Below are positions 1 through 11,111 of a stretch of DNA of 64,000 nt, one piece after another (within the stretch, counting starts at the first letter, position 1; each line of letters starts with the position of its first letter). The stretch lies in contig NC_012872.2 in assembly GCF_000003195.3 (NCBI RefSeq), positions 53,859,695 through 53,923,694 of the forward strand, in the 5' to 3' direction. The DNA is from Sorghum bicolor. Lineage: Eukaryota > Streptophyta > Magnoliopsida > Poales > Poaceae. Position numbers and translations under genes: made by a program. Under the pieces are notes generated by a model, which was given only the letters and a program-made list of their open reading frames with translations, made no database searches and was not told the origin of the DNA.

Positions 1-1694
1 TGGTGTATCATCGACCTGTGTGAAACGAAGAGCATAAGTTGCCGATAGAAAATGGAAATGAAAGGATTGAAACATCGGTTCAAATACTTACAGTATTATC
101 GGGGACCTTGTATTTGGAGTCGATCATGCCACGATATGTGAGTGTTGATCTACAGAAAAAATGCTCTTTCCACTCTTCCCACCACTGTTTGTACACCTGG
201 GTGATGAAGAGAGCTGGGATCCAAGCCGATAAGTCGACATCTGTATCGACGTTTGGCGGGAGTTGAGCTATTCTGATCCACTCAAGGTTACTGGTGATGG
301 TTTCCCTTGGCTTCACCACATCGGCGTAGCAAAGTGCAATCAGTAGTTGGCCGAAGGCCAGTTGGCGAGCTAGTGCCGATGGGTTGTAAAATTCGTAGGT
401 CAGATTGGATGCTTTCCCACTACCGAAGAAGTTCACTGGTATGGCCTTTGGGGTGATAATTGCCATCCTTACATCATGGTCCTTATTGAGAGCATCGTCA
501 AAGGGGTGAAAAGTCAGAGGGAATCTGGTGTCTGGATCCTCATAGGGCATCCATGCTCGCTGCTCTTTGGTCAGACCCTCGTAAAGAGTCTGAAAGAATC
601 GGCTGACCTAGTCTTCATTGCCTCCAGTGCCAGGCAAAACTATGGCTGCTTCACCATAGTTCAGAGGGAAACGAGTTGCCAATTCTTCTTCATCCAATTC
701 ATGATCCTCTGCTATGTCCCTGGGGAAACGCTGAGCAAAGAGGTCGAATTCGAGGCGTTTGTGCATATGGAGACTCAGCCACATGTTAATAAACCACCAA
801 GGACCCCCTAAGTTGCCGATGGGTTGACCGAGTAGGAGTTTCTTGGCTACCTGGTGGAGAAGGTGATAAGCAGAGCCGAGTAGGTATCGGCCAAGAGGAA
901 ATCGGCCACCATTGGCTAATCTTTCTGCTGCCGATAGGTAGACAGAGGTTGGTCCTGCCGATCGGCCACAGAATACAAACTTATCCAGCCACATATTCAA
1001 GAAAGTGGTCTGTTCCTTTATGCTGATAGGTCCTGTTCTACGGTATTTCTGAATGTACCCAGACCAACCGCCGATAGCGCGAGTTTCCACCTTAGCGCTA
1101 GGTTTGGTATCAAATAAATGACTATTATCGGCAGTGGATATATCTAAGCCGGTGAGCATGAGTACATCGGCAAGTGTAGGAGAAGCGGGACCGTGGCCAA
1201 ACACAAAAGCATTGAGCGTGTCTAACCAAAAGTATGAGGCAGTAATTAGCAGTGATTCATTCCTCTCCATATCGGCAAGGGACAACCTAATGCACTGGTC
1301 TAATTTTCGCTCGCCCCATTGAACCTCGTTTGAGTGGCTGACTCTCAAGAACTAATCCTTCCAACCCTTGGTAGGACTGGGCCAGAAACAGAAGGCATCT
1401 TTCCATAGATCTAGAGAAAAGTTTTCGGCTCTAAAAGGAACTCTGTTTGTCTCTGCGTTTATCAGATCGGTGGGATCTGGGTTCCCTAGCGGGTAGAGAC
1501 ATTGGAGGTGCACTTGATCGGTAGGGATAACGATCTTATTGGACAAATCCTAGAAGTTTTTGAGGATAAGAAAAGAAGAACAAAAAGAAAAAGGAGTATT
1601 CAGTAAAAGAAATCGTGGATGAACAGGAGTACAGTAGAGGTGCGGAAAGGAAGGGTAGTGAACTGACCTTAGGCACGATGAAATTGATGGCCAT
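1..1694 (-). pseudogene. Plant mobile domain (aminotransferase-like PMD) gene, antisense in the Gypsy element, two nonsense codons
   Basis: Read on the minus strand, exon 1 is 1668-1694 (nine codons, MAINFIVPK) followed by a GT donor at 1667; the intron ends in a pyrimidine-rich TAG at 1550; exon 2 is 92-1549; a GTAAGT donor starts at 91 and a CACACAG acceptor at 16-22 leads to exon 3 (1-15, continuing off the window). All junctions are phase 0. Exon 2 resembles PMD proteins of grasses, a family related to Arabidopsis MAIN/MAIL1 (GHGPASPTLADVLMLTGLDI, about 1142-1201). Two in-frame TAG codons interrupt it, at 1352-1354 and 608-610, so the copy shown cannot make the full protein. PMD proteins are nuclear and linked to silencing in Arabidopsis; for this transposon copy function is unknown. 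Identity is strong, exon model good. Confidence 0.75.
1550..1667 (-). other. Intron 1 of the antisense PMD gene
   Basis: GT at 1667-1666 and AG at 1551-1550 on the minus strand, with a T-rich tract before the acceptor. Removing it joins AAG to GAT in frame. The open frame that runs through 1550-1897 is therefore intron plus 5' leader, not coding sequence. Confidence 0.7.
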
Positions 1695-2637
1695 TTTCTT
1701 GCAAGGAAGAAGATCGAAGACTTGGGAGATTGGTGAAGAAGGCCTTCGCTGGGGTTCTTGAAGTTCTCGGGTGATGCCGCTGCCAAGAAAGTAGATTTTG
1801 GGCTGTAGAATGACAAGATGGAGAAGGAGTACCCGAGAAGGAAGTATTTATAGGATAAAACGGGCAGGGGTAAATTTGACTTATCTCTTTGCCGCATCCG
1901 TGAAATCCGATGGTGCTCAGGAGGATATGGTAATTGTTCGCACGGTAATCAAGGGATTACGTAGATGATTTGATAGCAGGCGGTCAAGATTTTGGAGATA
2001 TTTCACTGTACAAGATCTCCTGGTCGGTCCATCGGCAATTCTCTCTAACGGTAATATTGCCGATGGGCGTATAGAGTGGAGAGATTCGGTTCAGGAGGTT
2101 GAGGGATTCGAGGAATATGCAGGAGAATCGGGTCAAGGTTGTTTGGATTTGGCGAACAGTTACCAAATTGGGAGAATTAATTACGGAAAGACATCATTAC
2201 TGCAAAGAATTTCGGAGCATTAATGATTTTATACTCCGAAATTGGGGGGCATGTGTTGACACCGTTTTTGTCCACGTACCCGGAGATCAGTAAAGTATAG
2301 ACCGGCAGATGGAGCAACGGTAACTAGTCTGCAGAGAAGTTGCCGATGAGGATGGTTGCCGATGAAGAGACGATTGAATATGACTAAGTCCGAGAGGTGG
2401 TAACGTGTTCGTGCCGATGATCAGTATTAATGTTTGCCGAAGGCTATAGCAGGAAGTCTACCGATGATTCTGAAGGAAAGTGTGGAGGTTGCCGATTGAT
2501 CTGAGGCGGTGTCTCGGTTGGTTACAGGGGGAAAATTTTATGTTTTCCTTAGTTATTTAAATTCGTTTTGAATACAGATTCCGTTTAATTTGGAATTTGA
2601 GTCCTAGTCGTGTCTGATTGTAGCTCTTTGAGTAGGG

Positions 2638-2644
2638 TATAAAT
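2638..2644 (+). promoter_or_regulatory. TATA box in Gypsy LTR
   Basis: TATAAAT lies in the second half of the LTR, about 40 bases before an AATAAA at 2680-2685. This spacing fits the U3/R boundary of a plant LTR. Confidence 0.6.
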
Positions 2645-2679
2645 GTAAACCCTAGGACTTTGTAAGAGATCGATCAATC

Positions 2680-2685
2680 AATAAA
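2680..2685 (+). terminator. Polyadenylation signal in Gypsy LTR
   Basis: AATAAA follows the TATA box by about 40 bases and precedes a T-rich stretch, as expected for the R region. Confidence 0.5.
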
Positions 2686-2967
2686 ACACAAGTTTTTACT
2701 CATATTCCAGCATCTACTTTTTCGACGACTTCGTCATATTTTCCTTTTTATTACGAGTTCTTAGGAATTAGTCGACTTAAGCTCGGCGTGTTCTCAAGTT
2801 CCGCGTGAGCACCTCTTGGCCATGACATCCGGGCGCATTGCTGTTGTCGGGACCAAAGTGTTCGAGTTACCACCTTTGCTGATAGTAAGGTCAAATCGGC
2901 TGGCACGCCTTAACGTTTGAATCGGGTATTAGCCCTTTGTGTTTGCAGATCAACTTTTGCATCAACA

Positions 2968-4101
2968 GTAGCAATTTAAAATTTTCAAGAATAAAATTCT
3001 CTAGAACTCTAGTATCTCTAGGAGCAAGATTGATAGCAGCTCAAAACATTCCCATATTATATCCATCAACTACCTAGACTTAGATCAAGCATATGCTACC
3101 CACAGGTCTTAGGTTCAGAGCAAAATCTTAAGTCTAAACAGTTGTGTCTAAAACTCAAGAGAGTACAAGGTTAAAAACTAGATAGGAATTACGACAGAGC
3201 AACTATTCATCATTTCCATATAAGGGTTTATTCTAGAGGTTTATTTTAACAAATTCCTTAATATCTCTCCATAGCTAGCAAAATTAATTATGAAAGATAA
3301 AATATTAATTGGGTTTCTAAAGTTATTCATCTTTTTATCTTGCCATAATGCACTAGGAATAGATAGATGAGTAAGTAAGAGATACTTAGCTAAGTATACT
3401 GGGGTTGCTCTCCCCAAGCTGGATGTTGACATAGTCCACTGAGATTGCTGATAGGCAGTGAAGGCGTATCAATCCTCCTGGAGTGTCGTAGGTGCTTGCT
3501 GTTAGAAATAGCACTTGCATGATGTGGACAGTATTCCGACATGGGACAGGACGTCCTTCTTTCTGTTAATTCTTCTTGATCCTTTGAAGCCTATGAAGCT
3601 CAAATAGATAATAAAGCTTGTGGAACTGATTAAGCGTTAGTAATAATCCTCTAAGCCTTAGGAGTCTATAACTTTCTTATACCCATTTATCTTGTAGCAG
3701 GATCAAAATATTTTTATGCTTTTCATATTTATGATATGCAGACAGAGAATAAATATGCTAAAACTTATTTTTGTGCCTCCATAGTAGATAAGTATTGTTG
3801 CATCACATATTAAATACATTGGGCTTAGCAATTTTCTAGATGCAATGCAAAACATATTTTTTCTTTTCTAATGCAGCAATGAAAATAAAGATGCAACTAC
3901 TAATGCAATTATGAGAAGTAAATATGCACAAAGGAAAATGCAGAAAAATACCAAGTTACCTCTTGGTGCGGCGTTTGGTGATTTTAAGTCCCCTGAGCAG
4001 AACCTTCTTGTTCGCTCACTGATTGAGGGGTGCATCGAACGGCGCCACATGTGTTGTGTCTTGTGCAGGACTTAATTCTGAATTTACCTTGGGCTTCCAT
4101 A
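2968..4101. other. Non-coding stretch between Gypsy LTR and CACTA terminus
   Basis: AT-rich sequence without a convincing ORF or RNA gene. The first bases after the LTR (GTAGC) should be the right-hand target duplication, but its partner lies outside the window. Confidence 0.6.
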
Positions 4102-4122
4102 CACTACCACAGAAATATTTAA

Positions 4123-4395
4123 CCGTGGCGGGCAAAACAGGTTAACCGTGGCGGGCAAGGCAACCGCCACGGATGAAAGGCCACGGTTAATTGTTGCCTT
4201 AACCGCGGCGGTTGCCCAACCGCCACGGTTAATATGTTAACCAAGGCGGCCGCTATTACTTAACCGCTTTGGTTAATAGCATTAACAGAGCGGTTGTTTT
4301 AAAGCAACCGCTTCCGTTAATATGTTAACCGAGACGTTTTTTTAAACAGCCCGTCTTCATTAATGCATTAACAGAGGCGGTTTTTGCAACTTGCC
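4123..4395. repeat. CACTA subterminal repeats
   Basis: Short direct and inverted copies of TTAACCGTGGCGG and variants decaying to AACCGAGACG are packed next to the terminus. In CACTA elements such arrays bind the element's own DNA-binding protein (known for TnpA of En/Spm); here that is inferred by position. Confidence 0.7.
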
Positions 4396-4698
4396 AGCCT
4401 CCTTTAAGTGTATCCAGATTAAAAAAACCTCATTTCAGTTTATTTTCAAATTTGAATCAAAAATTTGTTAGGTTGAAACATATATAAAGCAAAATATATA
4501 TGTATAAAGGATGACCACATTGAATCCGAAATTTGCTAGATTGAAACATATACAGAGCAAAAGACATAAGGATAAGCACATATATTACATCCATATATGT
4601 CATCTTTATCATTCCACGGTCCATGCATGTCACAAACTATGTTCATATTACATCAATATACATAATGTTCATAAAAAGCACATCTAAAATAATGTTCA

Positions 4699-6520
4699 CT
4701 AAAAAATATCTGGCAACCTATAGTCGTTCATATCTAAACCGTTGGTTCTCCAGTTGCGTAGCTTCTCGAACTTCTCTTCTCTCGCTAGCTCGCTCCCGGT
4801 ATAGAAGAACTGTCCGTCAACATGACAACATTGATCCGTGACAAACTTACAAATGTCAGCTACTGTTTGTGTGATGGTCCTTTGATCAATTGTTTCGTTT
4901 TTCCACCAACTTTGGAATTTCTGTAGCTGCCGCCAGCTATTGTTGAATTTCCCACAAGCCCTGAGGTACTCACAAGCATAGTACCCACAGAGAACTGAGC
5001 CTTCAAGTTGCTTAGCGCACTGCATGCATGATGAAGGTAACACATGAGAATTATGACTGGTAGTAGTATCCCTACAAGACAACCATTAGTAGTAGTAGAA
5101 CTAGAGGCAGGCGGAGTAAGTACCGGGAAGTCTCGCCTCACCACCAGTTTGTGGCCATACTTTTGCTTGTCTTTCTCAGACCTCCGATCATAGCAACTGG
5201 GGTCTTCCACGTACTTTCGGTAAGCATTGTATAAAAACTACTTGTGTCAACATCAGATTTCATACGTACTTTGAGTGCATGAGGTGTGCCGTCACTTACT
5301 ATCGCAGGATACTTTTGAAATGCTTGTATCCTTCTTTGTTTGAGTGTCGCAAGGAGTCGAATACGACAGCCTTTCCATCCTGAGGATAGATCATAAATAC
5401 AATCCAGTGGCCCATGACGCCCAAGCTATACCATTGAAATAATATTGATCTCAAATCTTCAAATATAAAAAGTGACAAACCTAGTAGCTATTGTAAGTAT
5501 CGTTTTGACTTACCCAAACTGGTGGGCAGCAAGAATGCAGCCATTTCCCCTGATCTTCTTCATGGCTTCTAAGACGTATTGTCCCTTTCTAAATTTGATC
5601 TCTCCTTGCATCAAATTCTGAGCTAGCACTCGCTCCATCCCCTGCAGCTTTACTAGCCTAGGCTCCGTGTCTGGTATATCAAAGCCAATGATGGCCCTTT
5701 GGGAAATATGCATAGGAGATAGGTAGATAATATCTTTATCTAGTTCCTTGCACACATATGATTGCATCCTGCAAACACAAGTTGTCGTATAGGCTTTTTA
5801 GCTTGATCGTAGTGAATTTGCATACCTAGAGCAATGTAGGGTTGTAATAACTTACAGGGCAAAAAGAGTGACTTGGGCGACATCGAGATCCTTACACCGC
5901 AGTAGCCTACACATGTCGTGAAAGACAACAGGGCAACAAGCATCCTCGTCCAAGTGGAAGTACTCCTTGGGGACCCTCACAATGAACTCCTTCATGCCTA
6001 ATTTTGCCGCTTGCATATACCAGAGATGGAACCTCCGAACCGCCCATGGCTCCTCCTGAACAAGCTAGCCCAACGACAACATGAACTTGCCATTCTCAAA
6101 GTTATCCGGACAATCTAGAGAAAGAGGCCAAATTGACGGTGGGGTTCACTCCCTATAATCGAGACAAGAAGTGCAAAAGTCTGTTAGCATTATCGAACGA
6201 CACATAATCTATTGGCTAGATTTAGTTGCCATTAGCGCATATACCTTTGGAATGTTGTTGTGTACTGATACTCTTGTGCTATTTTGTACACCGCATATTC
6301 CATCTTTGTTAGTTCGGCAGGTTTGTCCCCCTCTTCTTCTACAGCCTTCTTTGGTGTAGGTGAACATTGTCGTTTGCCTTGGCTTGGAGGCGGTGTGTCG
6401 TTGCCCGGTGCACCCCCTGAACCACCTTGTGATTGGTTGCTAGGGATGGGACGTGGGGTACGTCCAGGACTACTGTCTGGTCCGCCCCCATCGTTCCATG
6501 TACAAGAAGCTACTAAGTAC
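4699..6520 (-). CDS. CACTA-encoded Ulp1-like cysteine protease (peptidase C48), spliced, C-terminal part
   Basis: Minus-strand exons can be followed by splice sites. A proline-rich N-terminal stretch lies at about 6300-6500. The next exon includes KEFIVRVPKEYFHLDEDAC (about 5940-5990) and ends at a GTAAGT near 5853. Then come exon 5514-5768, an exon around 5300-5420 with GHWIVFMIYPQDG and VVFDSL, a short exon to about 5127, and the last exon 4699-5019 with GSVLCGYYACEYL. The catalytic order His (HWI, near 5408), Asp (VFDSL), Cys (LCGYY) of Ulp1 proteases is visible. The junction before the last exon joins DFP to CAKQLEG, the expected family sequence. Such proteases are often carried by plant CACTA elements; their role there is not settled. 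Outer exon limits are approximate. Confidence 0.65.
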
Positions 6521-6538
6521 TACATATGTTCCTCCTAA

Positions 6539-6769
6539 GGCCTGATTCAGTACGAGAAATTTTTTTGTTTTGGCTACTATAGCACTTTCGTTTATATGTG
6601 ACAATTATTATCTAATTGTGGAGTAACTAGGCTTAAAAGATTCATTTCATAAATTACAGGCAAACGGTGCAATTAGTTTTTATTTTTATCTATATTTAAT
6701 GTTCAATGCATGCATACAAAAATTCGATGTGATGTGGAATCTTGAAAATTTTTAGAAAATAAAAAGGCC
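6539..6769. mobile_element. Tourist-type MITE (PIF/Harbinger), copy A
   Basis: Ends are GGCCTGATTC and AAAAAGGCC, flanked on both sides by TAA (6536-6538 and 6770-6772), the 3-bp duplication typical of PIF/Harbinger. The interior matches two further copies at 31989-32231 and 32286-32531. Confidence 0.8.
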
Positions 6770-6869
6770 TAAGTTGATTTATTTTGATTATGACCAATTT
6801 TCTTAAAAAACAATAAACATTTTTTAGAAAACGGGTTTCCCCTGCTTTATACTGATCATAATGTTACAA

Positions 6870-7336
6870 GTAATCCTGGAAACTTCAAAGGAAAGAACAA
6901 GCGTAAGAGACAGAGACAGCGTAAGTCTCGGGGTGCTAACAAGGGAAAGGATGTTCCTAAGTCGGACAAAAAGAAGCCTAACAAGTCTAGCACTTGTGAC
7001 AAATGTGGTTGTTATAGCCATCCGACTCAGAAATGTCGCACTCCCAAGCACCTTGTGGAATTGTACTTGAAATCCGTGGGACGAGGACGCTCTGATCAAG
7101 GACGTTCCAATCAAGGTGGACAATTTGAAGCACACTTCAACTCTCAAGCTGGTGTCAACATGGAACAAGCATTCCAACTTGACCTACCGATGCTAGATGC
7201 CCCTGGGTGCTCCAACACCGCTCCTGCGGGACCGAGCAACACCAAGGCACTGCCACCACCTGATGGAAATGACGCTGATACAGAGAACATGATCGTGGAG
7301 TACACCTCTGGCGACATCTTTGGAGACTTCAACTAG
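6870..7336 (+). pseudogene. Copia gag C-terminal part with zinc knuckle
   Basis: Frame 2 gives a lysine/arginine-rich stretch followed by CDKCGCYSHPTQKC (about 6996-7037), a CCHC knuckle of the CX2CX4HX4C form that binds RNA in the capsid. The frame closes with TAG at 7334-7336. The N-terminal gag domain is missing. The following protease frame is in the same phase but starts about 240 bases later. Confidence 0.7.
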
Positions 7337-7576
7337 GCTCCTTCACTTTGAGATACCTTGCTACCTTATATAGTATTTGTGGATGATGTTGTTAAATTGT
7401 GAATGGTTGTAATAAGTTAGTTCTTGACTATACTTGTTTAAGCACATTGGGTATTATAATTGTATTATGCACAATTTATACCTATATATATAGTATGTAT
7501 TCTATACATATTTGTTGAGAATTAAATGTTTCAAAATTTCTCCATTTTTGTATAGATTGTACGGGAGTCAATCAAG

Positions 7577-10500
7577 ATGGAAGAGGAAATGTGCTTAGTG
7601 GACAGTGGTACCACTAACTCTATACTCAGGGAGATAAAATATTTCCAAACTCTCACAAAGAATAAAGGAAATGTTTTAACAATCGCTGGACGCGATGCAG
7701 TAATAGTTGGCACCGGTAGGGCCACTATTATGCTCCCTATGGGTACATCGCTAACAATTGAGGATGCATTATTGTATCCCGATTCAACGCGTACCCTATT
7801 GAGTTATAGAGATATCCGTAAGAATGGTTTCCATGTTGAAACTCACGTGGACAATAATGAGGAATTTCTTCTCATTACCAAAGATCACGGATATGGCAAA
7901 GAGACACTTGAAAAAGTTCCCTCACTCCAGTCTGGATTGTATTACACATACATAAAACCCGTACCACATGTTGCTTATAAAATAATTTTCCAGAATGTTA
8001 ATGCATTCCAAACTTGGCATGAACGCCTTGGCCATCCTGGCATCGGGATGATGCGGAAAATTATAAGCAATTCTGTTGGTCACACTTTAAGTGATGCAAA
8101 ATTTCCTCAATCATCAGATTTTGTGTGCACTGCATGTGCCACGGGGAAATTAATTTTGAGGCCCTCTTACCTCAAAATTCATGCTGAACCTTTAAAGTTC
8201 CTTGAACGCATTCAAGGAGACATATGTGGTCCCATTCAACCATCGTCTGGGCCGTTCAGGTATTTCATGGTTCTCATAGACGCATCTACATGATGGTCTA
8301 ACATGAGTCTCCTCTCCACGAGGAACCATGCATTTGCTAAGTTCATTGCCTAAGTTATTAAACTTAAGGCACAACATCCTGAACATCAAATCCAATCTAT
8401 CCGAATGGATAATGCTGCTGAATTTTCCTCACGTGCCTTCAATGACTATTGCATGGCCTTAGGAATTCAAGTTCAGCACTCGGTCCCATATGTCCATACT
8501 CAAAATGGGTTGGCAGAATCTCTCATCAAGAGAGTGAAGCTTATTGCAAGACCTTTACTACAGAATTGCAGTCTACCAACATCATGTTGGGGTCATGCAG
8601 TCTTACACGCTGCAGACTTGATTCAATTGCGTCCAACTGCATATCATGCAACCTCCCCGTTGCAACTTGTACGTGGAAATACACCAAATATTTCCCATCT
8701 GCGGAAGTTCGGTTGCGCTGTATACGTACCGATCTCACCACCAAAGCGTACATCTATGGGCCCACACAGGAAGTTGGGGATCTACGTGGGATATCAATCT
8801 CCGTCGATCATTAAATACTTGGAACCCCTTACAGGGGATGTATTTACAGCCCGGTACGCTGATAGTATCTTCAATGAAGATCATTTCCCGGCATTAGGGG
8901 GAGGAACTAAAAACCACAAACAATGCTAGGAAATTAATTGGGATGCTAAAGACATCTCTTATTCAGATCCACGTACATCTGAAACTGAACTTCAAGTTCA
9001 GAAGATCATTGATTTGCAACACATTGCAAATAACATGCCAGATGCATTTACTGATTACAAGGGTGTTACAAAATCCTACAATCCTGCGAGAAATGTGCCA
9101 GAAAGAGTAGAGGTACCAAATAAAACTACTCAGCTCCCAAGTAAGAGGGGGAGAAATACAGCCATTTCCACGGATGCAGCTTCCAGCAAGCAAAGGAAAG
9201 GGAAGAATAAATCCCTCAACACAGCAAATGCAACTCAACCTCATGTTGAGAAACACCCAGTGGAGGTTCAACCTTCACATCCCACATCAACAGTGCACTC
9301 AATATCTGATGTTGGGACATCGAAACACCCTGATGCAGTCGTATTGGGAAATAACGATACATCTCAAAGGGTGCATGAAATTTCCATTAACTACATTGAA
9401 TCTGGAGAATCTTATGACAGAAAGTCTACTGTCGTCGACATCTATTTCGCTGAGTCAATTGCAGAAATCATCCAAAATGATCCAGATCCTAAATCCATGG
9501 TAGAGTGCAAAAAGCGCTCGGACTGGAATCAATGGAAAGATGCAATTCAAGCGGAATTAGCCTCCCTCTCCAAAAGAAAGGTATTCGGTCAACCAATACC
9601 TACACCTCGTGGAATCTTCCCTGTGGGATTTAAATGGGTTTTCGTCCGGAAATGGAATCAAAACAACGAGGTAGTGAGACATAAGGCGAGGCTTGTAGCC
9701 CAAGGGTTTACGCAGAGACCCGACATTGATTTCAATGAAACATATTCTCCAGTTATGAGTGGAATCACATTCCGATACCTTATATCTCTGGCTGTTCAAA
9801 ATCGTCTATCTATGCAGTTGATGGATGTAGTGACTGCATATCTCTATGGGTCACTTGATTCGGATATATATATATGAAGGTTCTGGATGGAGTCTCTATA
9901 CCGGATCAAAACGCAAATCGCAACATGTATTGTGTCAAGCTTCAAAAGTCACTCTATGGTTTAAAGCAGTCGGGAAGAATGTGGTATAACCGACTTAGTG
10001 AATTTCTTCTTAAGAAGGGATACACTAACAATGATGATTGTCCTTGTGTCTTCACAAAGAAATCCCAAACGGGATTCTGCATAATATCAGTGTATGTTGA
10101 TGATTTAAATATCATTGGCAACCCACAATATATTAATGAAGCACGCAATCATCTAAAGACGGAGTTTGAGATGAAGGATTTGGGTCAAACCAAATTTTGC
10201 TTAGGTTTACAACTTGAGCACCTTCCCACTGGAATTTTAGTGCATCAATCTGCCTATGTCCAAAAAATATTGGAGAAATTCAATATGGATAAATCATATC
10301 CCTCCAAAACTCCTATGGTTGTTCGGTCATTAGAGCTCAAGACTGATCAATTTAGACCACGGGATGAAGGAGAAGAGATTTTGGGTCCTCATTATCCATA
10401 TCTCAGTGCCATTGGAGCGCTCATGTATCTTGCAAATTGCACCGGCCTGATATTGCATTTGTAGTGAACTTGCTAGCTCGACATAGCGCTGCTCCTACCA

Positions 10501-11111
10501 AACGTCATTGGACAGGAGTAAAACATATCCTCAGATATGTAAATGGCACACGGGATCTTGGATTATTTTTCCAAAGGAACCCAGACTCCAATATGATTGG
10601 ATACACTGATGCTGGCTATTTATCTGATCCCCATAATGGCCGATCCCAGACAGGCTTTGTATTCTTACATGGAGGGACAGCCATTTCATGGAAGTCATCA
10701 AAACAGACCCTAGTGTCTACCTCCACCAATCACTCTGAGATAATTGCACTATATGAGGCCTCACGTGAATGTGTTTGGCTTTGCAGAGTGATCAACCACA
10801 TACAACAAACATGTGGTATTGGTGGTCTTGATTCACCAACTGTTATCTATGAAGATAACTCTGCTTGTGTTACTCAGATGGAGACAGGCTACATCAAAAG
10901 CAACATAACTAAGCATATTTCTCCTAAGTTGTTTTATCCCCATGAGTTAAAACAAATGGGAGAAATAGACATCTTGCAAACTAAATCATGCGATAACCTC
11001 GCTGATTTGTTCACAAAGTCATTACCACCTCCCTCGTTCCAGAAATGTGTTCAAGGGATTGGTATGCGACGACTTCGAGATTTGCAAGGATCAGGGGGAG
11101 TAATCTCCTAG
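7577..11111 (+). pseudogene. Copia pol polyprotein (protease, integrase, RT, RNase H), broken
   Basis: Protease is marked by CLVDSGTTNSIL near 7592. The integrase zinc region (WHERLGH, then CTACATGK) lies near 8015-8150 and the core at 8200-8600. Reverse transcriptase spans about 9500-10200 with YGLKQSGRMW and YVDDLNIIG, and RNase H about 10590-11090 with ADLFTKSLP at its end. Nonsense codons stand at 8291 (TGA), 8351 (TAA) and 8927 (TAG), all in the reading frame. A two-base expansion in a TA run at 9864-9874 shifts the frame inside the RT, and a one-base loss near 10441 shifts it again. The element is therefore unable to move by itself. Lineage within Copia is not assigned. Confidence 0.85.

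Larger units (their letters stand above)
1..2967 (+). mobile_element. 3' portion of a Ty3/Gypsy LTR retrotransposon (probably Tat-type)
   Basis: The element enters from the left edge and ends at its 3' LTR. A polypurine tract (TTGGGGGGCATG, about 2242-2253) sits directly before an LTR that opens with TGTTGA and closes with TCAACA, so the element runs left to right. No gag or pol is visible here; they would lie left of base 1. The only coding sequence is a PMD gene on the opposite strand. Extra antisense ORFs between pol and the 3' LTR are known from Tat-lineage Gypsy elements, so I infer that lineage without being able to confirm it from RT sequence. No coding match identifies the element itself. 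Confidence 0.75.
2254..2967 (+). repeat. 3' LTR of the Gypsy element (714 bp)
   Basis: Starts TGTTGACACC immediately after the polypurine tract and ends TGCATCAACA; the ends form the inverted hexamer TGTTGA/TCAACA. It contains a TATA box and a downstream AATAAA, the expected U3-R-U5 order. The matching 5' LTR is outside the window. Confidence 0.8.
4102..6535 (-). mobile_element. CACTA (En/Spm) element, one terminus and protease-coding side
   Basis: The terminus CACTACCACAGAAA starts at 4102. It is followed to about 4395 by many subterminal repeats built on TTAACCGTGGCGG and its complement. Minus-strand exons of a Ulp1-type protease then run toward this end, so this is the 3' side of the element as transcribed. 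I see no second CACTA terminus; the right limit given is where a Tourist MITE begins, and the transposase half is absent, so the element is truncated or rearranged on the right. Confidence 0.75.

Noticed and set aside
1550..1897. Open minus-strand frame reading into the PMD gene
   Set aside because: A GT-AG intron (1550-1667) and an in-frame nine-codon exon explain it better; the rest is 5' leader and has no coding character.
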